From the IMG/VR virus record IMGVR_UViG_3300028156_000004, positions 1-23,201 of that record: a DNA stretch of 23,201 nt. The stretch is one strand, 5' to 3'. This DNA comes from a virus. Under the pieces are notes generated by a model. That model was not told where the DNA came from. It saw only the letters and a program-made list of their open reading frames with translations, and ran no database searches. Position numbers and translations under genes: made by a program. Positions 19,483 to 23,201 of the stretch are shown here, piece after piece (positions within the stretch are counted from its first letter, which is position 1; each line of letters begins with the position of its first letter).

Positions 19483-19902
19483 ATGTACGCGACACAGGCA
19501 GACATACTGGAACAGCTGGATGAGGACACCCTCATCCAGCTCACCGACGACGCGGATACGGGCGCGGTCGATGACGATATGGTGACACGCGCCATTGCCG
19601 ATGCCGATGCTGAGATCGACGGCTATTGCGGCAAACGCTATTCCGTGCCCTTTTCCACCGTCCCCGCGATCATCCGGAAATTCGCCGTCGATATCGCCAT
19701 CTATAACCTCTACGCCAGGCGCAAGGGCGCACCGGAGGACCGGAAGGATCGCTATACAAGTGCCTTGAAATTCCTGGCGGGCGTCTCGAAAGGGATCATC
19801 TCCCTGGGTGAAAACGATCCCGATTCCACACCGGCCAGCAACGCGCCGGAAATCGACGACGAAGACAGGATATTCACCCGCACGACGATGGAGGGGTTTT
19901 AA
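19483..19902 (+). CDS. Mu gp36-like protein (DUF1320), head completion
   Basis: A 139-residue DUF1320 protein. The family features are ATQADILEQLDEDTLIQLTDD at the start and the DADAEIDGYCGKRYSVPFSTVPAIIRKFAVDIAIYNLYARR block in the middle. These proteins are alpha-helical adaptors thought to bind the portal ring and receive the tail, similar to HK97 gp6 connectors. The end is acidic and probably disordered. The next gene starts immediately after its stop, so the pair is tightly coupled. Confidence 0.87.
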   Translation: MYATQADILEQLDEDTLIQLTDDADTGAVDDDMVTRAIADADAEIDGYCGKRYSVPFSTVPAIIRKFAVDIAIYNLYARRKGAPEDRKDRYTSALKFLAGVSKGIISLGENDPDSTPASNAPEIDDEDRIFTRTTMEGF

Positions 19903-20376
19903 ATGTTCGGAATACGCTGGCTCATAAAAGACGACCAGGCAAAATCCGCACTAAAAAAGGCGGCGTCAAAGATGGAAACCCCCGAGGGCGCGCTCCGGCA
20001 GTGCGGCGGCGTGCTCCTGCGGTCCATCGCCAAAACCTTCGAGGCGGGCGGCCGTCCGACTAAGTGGAAGCCCTCCATTCGGGCCTCGATGGCGGGAGGA
20101 AAGACTCTTCTGAAAACGGCCCGGCTGCTGCGGTCCATCACGATGCAGGTGGCGGCGCGGAGACTGACTGTTGGGACGGCGGTTATATACGCGCGGATTC
20201 ACCAGCTGGGCGGTGTGATCAAACCGAAGTCGGGCAAGGCGCTGAAGGTCAACATCCCCGGCGTGGGCTGGCGGTCGCTGAAACAGGTAACCATCCCGGC
20301 CCGGCCCTTCCTGGTCGTGCAGGATGAAGATATCCGCGTATTTAACAGGATCATAGCCGAGGATGTGACCACATGA
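19903..20376 (+). CDS. G: Phage virion morphogenesis protein (gpG-like, tail completion)
   Basis: A 157-residue protein matching the Mu gpG/phage virion morphogenesis family. The PSIRASMAGGKTLLKTARLLRSI segment and the AVIYARIHQLGGVI motif (about residues 50-108) are typical, as is the basic charge. Such proteins complete the head-to-tail joint. In Mu, G follows F; here it stands after gp36, an order change. The ATG follows the previous stop without a gap, and the stop overlaps the next start (ATGA). Confidence 0.87.
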   Translation: MFGIRWLIKDDQAKSALKKAASKMETPEGALRQCGGVLLRSIAKTFEAGGRPTKWKPSIRASMAGGKTLLKTARLLRSITMQVAARRLTVGTAVIYARIHQLGGVIKPKSGKALKVNIPGVGWRSLKQVTIPARPFLVVQDEDIRVFNRIIAEDVTT

Positions 20377-20834
20377 ATTCATCGATGAAGGCGCTTTTAA
20401 CAGCAATCGAGTCGGCCCTGCAGGGCTGCATCTCGTACATGCGCGACAGCGATATCTATATCACCGACAATCTCTACCAGATCCCGGAGGGCGCGCGCTT
20501 CCCCGCCTGCGCAATCAAGGACGGCGCGGTTTCGGATGTGGAAACACCAGGCGGGAGGTGGGTGCTCACCATGAACGTCTCGTTCGCGGTTTTTGTTCAG
20601 ACCCAGAAGGAGAACGAGGCAGTCATGGGGAATGCCGACACGGGAGCGAAGGGTACCCTCGACTGTGAGGCCGACGTGATCGGCACGCTGTCGGAGAACC
20701 TGCTCGAGCTCGACGGCGTGGTGCTGGCGAGATGGACGGGCTCCGAAGAGTCCGAAAAGTTCGAGGATGAGCGGGAAGCCATCCAGATGAAGATCATAAG
20801 ATTCCAATATGAAAAAGAGGAGGACAGGCCATGA
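20373..20834 (+). CDS. Mu gp37-like protein (DUF1834), tail terminator candidate
   Basis: A 153-residue DUF1834-type protein with SMKALLTAIESALQGC at the start, a middle section RFPACAIKDGAVSDVET and the strand WVLTMNVSFAVFVQTQKENEAV. The C-terminus has FEDEREAIQMKIIRFQYE. The family lies between gpG and tail tube or sheath in Mu-like phages and is thought to terminate or connect the tail. The ATG overlaps the previous stop, and the next gene overlaps by four bases, so the tail genes are translated as a block. Confidence 0.8.
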   Translation: MNSSMKALLTAIESALQGCISYMRDSDIYITDNLYQIPEGARFPACAIKDGAVSDVETPGGRWVLTMNVSFAVFVQTQKENEAVMGNADTGAKGTLDCEADVIGTLSENLLELDGVVLARWTGSEESEKFEDEREAIQMKIIRFQYEKEEDRP

Positions 20835-21034
20835 ACTACAGGCTGAAAAAAGGGCAGGAGAATATCGTGATAATGGGCGGACCATTCGAGGGGAAAAAGT
20901 TCGTCCGCGGCGTGGAGTATTCGGAGATCCCTCCGGAGGAGAAACACCGGTTCGAGAAAGTGGGGACAGATTTCAAGCCTGTCTCCAAAACAAAACCGGC
21001 GACAAAATCAATCGCCGGAGGAGGTGAATTATGA
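20831..21034 (+). CDS. Small gp38-position protein (67 aa) carrying a REP-like insertion
   Basis: A 67-residue protein of unknown family, starting at ATG 20831 in overlap with the DUF1834-like gene. N-terminal part: MNYRLKKGQENIVIMGG, then FEGKKFVRGVEYSEIPPEE. The C-terminal 25 residues (KVGTDFKPVSKTKPATK) come from a degenerate type-B palindrome at 20962-20986 and flanking bases, so the original gene may have ended earlier. The end overlaps the tail tube start. The position corresponds to Mu gp38, a small tail-region gene. Function cannot be told. Confidence 0.6.
   Translation: MNYRLKKGQENIVIMGGPFEGKKFVRGVEYSEIPPEEKHRFEKVGTDFKPVSKTKPATKSIAGGGEL
20962..20986. repeat. Degenerate type-B REP-like palindrome inside a small tail-region gene
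   Basis: GGGGACAGATTT, a C, then AAGCCTGTCTCC: the left arm is intact and the right arm has changes at a few positions. It is read in frame as part of the C-terminal extension of the 67-residue protein. It shares the extra central C with the copy at 5649-5673. Confidence 0.7.
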
Positions 21035-22314
21035 GGTCATACCAAGGGACACACAATCAAATTGCCGTGTCGGCCAACGTGCGCGAATCGGCAATCAACA
21101 CGGTCGCCGCGCTGGATACGACGATCCTTTTCGATCTTTCCAGCATAATCAATTTGAAACCACGCCGCCAGTCTAACGAAGACGAGGCCACGGGATACGA
21201 AGAAGCTGATCTGATTTACGATCTTGGTGCAACTTCGGGATGGCCGTTATCAGCATCCCGGGCGCAACCGCAGCATTTCGCGTTTGTTTTGGCCTATGCA
21301 TTAGGGGGCGCGTCGGTGGTCGGACTGGGAGACGGATATAAGCATTCCATCGTCCCCATCGCGGGGGATCTCGATGACGACCGATCGAACCCCACATTCA
21401 CCGCGGCTATGCGCTACGGGAAAACGGTGCTGAAGCGCCGCTTTGCATCGATGGCCATTTCTGATTTCACGGCCAGCTTCGCGAAAGACGACTGGTGCAA
21501 GATCAATGCCAACTGCGTCGGCTCGGGTCTCGTGGCCGACAATATAACCGAGGAGGTCGTCTCCGCCCTCCCCACGGTGGAAGCGCTGACCCTGGCGACC
21601 AACGCTGTCGAGGGGACAGCGGCTGCGGACCGCCTGGCCAACGTGCAGAGGATCCGTGCGGAACTCACCACGGGCGTCTGGACGGAGGTTGTTTATACAG
21701 CGGTTTCCGACGCTGAGCCTGCCGTAATCACCATCGTGGCCCCAGGAGCTGGCGAGGTGGTTGTGAATTACCGCATCCTTTACATCCCCGAGGAGGCGGA
21801 CTGGCACATATTCCCGGCACGGGTACAGGAGACGCCGCTTCGCGTGGCGCAGATGACGGTGAATATGGGCGGAAAATGGGGTGGCGCATCATTCACCGGG
21901 GGCCGTTCACTCGCCGCTGAGGTGAAGAACATCGATTGGAATGTTCAGAACGGGATCACGCCGGAATTTGTGCCCGGAGGCGGCGGGGCATACGCGTCGC
22001 GAATGATCCGCGAGGGGCGCACACAGACCCTGAAACTGAACCGGGAATTTCGCGAGTATATCCTCCAGCAGCACATCGATGCCAACGATGAGTTTGGCGT
22101 CCACATACAGTGCCTGGGCGGACTGATGGACGATACCTACTATTACACGGTGGATATCGCATTTCCGGCCTGCGGAGTTGTCGAGGCCCCCATCAGCGTG
22201 GACGGTAAACGCCTGGCAGAGGCCGGAGATCTGAGGGTGCTGGAAGACGCAACATACGGCAGCGTAATCACCTACGTCCAGAACCTGCAAACGAAATACG
22301 CCGCGGCGGTGTAG
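21031..22314 (+). CDS. Siphovirus-type tail tube protein
   Basis: A 427-residue protein where Mu would have its contractile sheath L. The sequence does not show sheath motifs. It resembles the long tail-tube family of non-contractile tails: SNEDEATGYEEADLIYDLG near residues 45-65, RRQ-rich strands, RYGKTVLKRRFASMAISDF and the C-terminal TYYYTVDIAFPACGVVEAPISVDG segment. A central part (about 175-250) looks like an inserted Ig-like beta domain (AELTTGVWTEVVYTAVSD). The strong GGAGGAGGTG ribosome site fits a protein made in many copies. The virus would therefore have a Mu-type head and a flexible tail. Confidence 0.7.
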   Translation: MRSYQGTHNQIAVSANVRESAINTVAALDTTILFDLSSIINLKPRRQSNEDEATGYEEADLIYDLGATSGWPLSASRAQPQHFAFVLAYALGGASVVGLGDGYKHSIVPIAGDLDDDRSNPTFTAAMRYGKTVLKRRFASMAISDFTASFAKDDWCKINANCVGSGLVADNITEEVVSALPTVEALTLATNAVEGTAAADRLANVQRIRAELTTGVWTEVVYTAVSDAEPAVITIVAPGAGEVVVNYRILYIPEEADWHIFPARVQETPLRVAQMTVNMGGKWGGASFTGGRSLAAEVKNIDWNVQNGITPEFVPGGGGAYASRMIREGRTQTLKLNREFREYILQQHIDANDEFGVHIQCLGGLMDDTYYYTVDIAFPACGVVEAPISVDGKRLAEAGDLRVLEDATYGSVITYVQNLQTKYAAAV

Positions 22315-22322
22315 AGCGCTAA

Positions 22323-22372
22323 GGGGACTGTCCCCGGCAAACTTATTCGGGGACAGATTTAAATCTGTCCCC
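22323..22372. repeat. GGGGACTGTCCCC plus perfect type-B REP-like palindrome
   Basis: GGGGACTGTCCCC at 22323-22335 is half of a type-A element. A perfect 24-bp type-B palindrome follows at 22349-22372, identical to 18266-18289. The pair lies after the tail tube gene and before the AAAGGAG of the next gene, a mosaic of the two families. Confidence 0.85.
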
Positions 22373-22399
22373 CTATCGGAAGAAAAAAAGGAGAAAACT

Positions 22400-22837
22400 A
22401 TGGCACGACAATTGACCACAAAAGACAGCAAAATGGCGCTGTATGACCGTCTGTCCGATTCCGATCTGGAGTTGTACTATCGGCTGCCTACAACTCAGGA
22501 GCAGGTGGCATACGACAACGCCCTGATGACGCGGACGCGGAACAAAATCAAAACCGCCGTGGGCGAGACCAGGATGAAATATGGCAAGATAATTATCACC
22601 GGTATCGGCGACGATTCATTCACGATTGAGAAGGACGGGAAGCTTATCCCCCTCCATTCGCGGGCTGACTCGGAACATTACGATCCCCGGTGGAAAACGC
22701 ACGTTGCGGATATGGCACCCGACATTATATCAAAATTCGCGTTTCTCGTGTTCGAGGCATCGGTAGAGCAAGCAGGTGATGACAAACCCGACAATGAGAA
22801 GGAGGACAACCCTGAGCCGGACGAGGACCCTACTTAG
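22400..22837 (+). CDS. Putative tail assembly chaperone
   Basis: A 145-residue protein directly after the tail tube gene, where siphoviruses have the tail assembly chaperone. The ATG follows AAAGGAG with a 7-nt spacer. The first 90 residues are soluble and mixed alpha/beta (LSDSDLELYYRLPTTQEQVAYD; YGKIIITGIGDDSF). The end is a very acidic disordered tail (DNEKEDNPEPDEDP). A second frame that overlaps this end continues into the following ORF, suggesting a frameshifted longer form. The role is inferred from position and from the frame arrangement. Confidence 0.6.
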   Translation: MARQLTTKDSKMALYDRLSDSDLELYYRLPTTQEQVAYDNALMTRTRNKIKTAVGETRMKYGKIIITGIGDDSFTIEKDGKLIPLHSRADSEHYDPRWKTHVADMAPDIISKFAFLVFEASVEQAGDDKPDNEKEDNPEPDEDPT

Positions 22838-22866
22838 CGGATCTGGAGCGGATATACGGGGAGGGA

Positions 22867-23148
22867 GTGTGTGATGTCCGGGATCTGGCAAAATGCGAGG
22901 CCGAGGTTGGAGAAGGGAAAAATCTCGAATGGACATGCGCCCAGTGCGGCAAAATCCGCGAGGCCGACATCCATCCTTACACGCGCAAGATCACCAGGAT
23001 CCGCCGCCGCCGCCTCGCGGGATATCCCTTCCGGGCGAACGATCTGACCCCCGAGGAATGGGACGATCTCGGCCTCCTGGAAGAGTACGAAACCAGGGCC
23101 GATACGTCACGACCGAGGCCGGTGATGATGGTCCGGATGAAGGAATAA
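22867..23148 (+). CDS. Zinc-motif ORF, possible frameshift extension of the chaperone
   Basis: The frame reads DVRDLAKCEAEVGEGKN, then WTCAQCGKIREADIHPYTRK with a CxxC pair, a basic stretch (ITRIRRRRLAGYPF) and an acidic end, 93 residues from GTG 22867. The GTG has only a 1-2 nt gap to GGGGAGGGA, a poor start. The same frame is open back to 22816 and gives sensible protein (PYLADLERIYGEG) overlapping the end of the preceding gene. Tail assembly chaperones often make such a second form by frameshift. No clear slippery heptamer is visible in 22816-22837. It may instead use an independent weak start. Confidence 0.55.
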   Translation: MCDVRDLAKCEAEVGEGKNLEWTCAQCGKIREADIHPYTRKITRIRRRRLAGYPFRANDLTPEEWDDLGLLEEYETRADTSRPRPVMMVRMKE

Positions 23149-23153
23149 ATCGA

Positions 23154-23201
23154 GGGGACTGTCCCATTTTTCGAGCATCGAAAACAGGGACTGTCCCCGG
23201 C
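23154..23201. repeat. REP-like element, type A (copy 4, at the window edge)
   Basis: GGGGACTGTCCC (23154-23165), a central hairpin with arms TTTTTCGA and TCGAAAA around GCA, then GGGACTGTCCCC. The element continues to the last base of the window. The hairpin differs from copies 1-3 but the layout is the same. Confidence 0.8.

Larger units (their letters stand above)
1..23201 (+). mobile_element. Mu-like transposable prophage/phage, partial (left and central part)
   Basis: Nearly all recognisable genes belong to the Mu-like transposable phage plan and lie on the plus strand in Mu order: Ner-like regulator, transposase A, ATPase B, GemA, Gam, lysis, gp27/gp28 packaging, gp29 portal, F, protease I, T, gp35, gp36, G, gp37. 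The tail begins with a siphovirus-type tube protein instead of the Mu contractile sheath. No right end and no host gene is visible, and the window closes within the tail genes. The left terminus may lie near position 1 but cannot be fixed. Whether this is an integrated prophage or a free phage genome cannot be decided from the window. Confidence 0.93.

Noticed and set aside
21031-22314. Tail sheath (Mu L) assignment
   Set aside because: The expected sheath motifs are not seen, and the C-terminal part reads like a tail tube protein.
1-23201. CRISPR arrays, tRNA or rRNA genes
   Set aside because: No regularly spaced repeat-spacer array and no tRNA-like cloverleaf or rRNA signature was noticed; the repeats present are palindromic or tandem.

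Overview
The window is the left and central part of a Mu-like transposable prophage or phage, read left to right. It runs from the regulatory left region through early, transposition, lysis, packaging, head and first tail genes, and it stops inside the tail region. The families recognised from memory are MuA/MuB transposition proteins, GemA, Gam, the gp26–gp29 packaging and portal series, MuF, Mu protease I, gpT, gp35–gp37, gpG and a siphovirus-type tail tube. Codon use is GC-rich from about 2 kb onward and AT-rich in the first kilobase. Short palindromes with GGGGAC...GTCCCC termini recur, and one gene appears to use UGA as selenocysteine. I infer a host in the Desulfobacterota (former Deltaproteobacteria) or a similar selenium-using anaerobe. 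No host gene is visible, so this is an inference.

Layout. 1-537: non-coding left regulatory DNA with a 19-bp direct repeat (possible transposase or repressor sites), a TGCAACC operator-like cluster and a sigma70-type promoter. 538-2428: small early genes including a Ner-like HTH protein, with two minus-strand ORFs of uncertain status. 2437-5463: transposase A and ATPase B. 5456-9278: early/middle accessory genes (winged-helix proteins, GemA, Gam, a MazG-like protein, zinc-ribbon proteins including a Com-like one). 9275-9400: a regulatory node of TTGACA, a 13-bp inverted repeat and an intrinsic terminator. 9412-11317: lysis block (DUF5675-like protein, permuted NlpC/P60-like enzyme, small membrane proteins, a TraR/DksA zinc finger). 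11283-15216: gp26-like protein, gp27 putative small terminase, gp28 large terminase and gp29 portal. 15236-20834: MuF, protease/scaffold, decoration-like protein, gpT capsid, gp35, gp36, gpG and gp37. 20831-23148: tail tube and putative tail-assembly chaperone.

Main result. The head morphogenesis gene F (15236-15994) is interrupted by one in-frame UGA at 15746-15748, exactly where the family has the first Cys of the NCRC motif. The same frame continues for 82 codons of recognisable MuF C-terminus. Twenty nt downstream of the UGA lies a hairpin that copies the E. coli fdhF SECIS design: a GG/CC clamp, one bulged U, a short stem and a GGUC loop closed by A-U. I interpret this as a selenocysteine-containing phage head protein.

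Other observations. REP-like palindromes occur in intergenic slots and in frame inside three genes. A small membrane-protein gene seems to have lost its ATG through an ATGA-to-ATAA change. A virion protein carries an apparent signal peptide. The scaffold probably has an internal start. A tail-assembly ORF continues in another frame without an obvious start codon.
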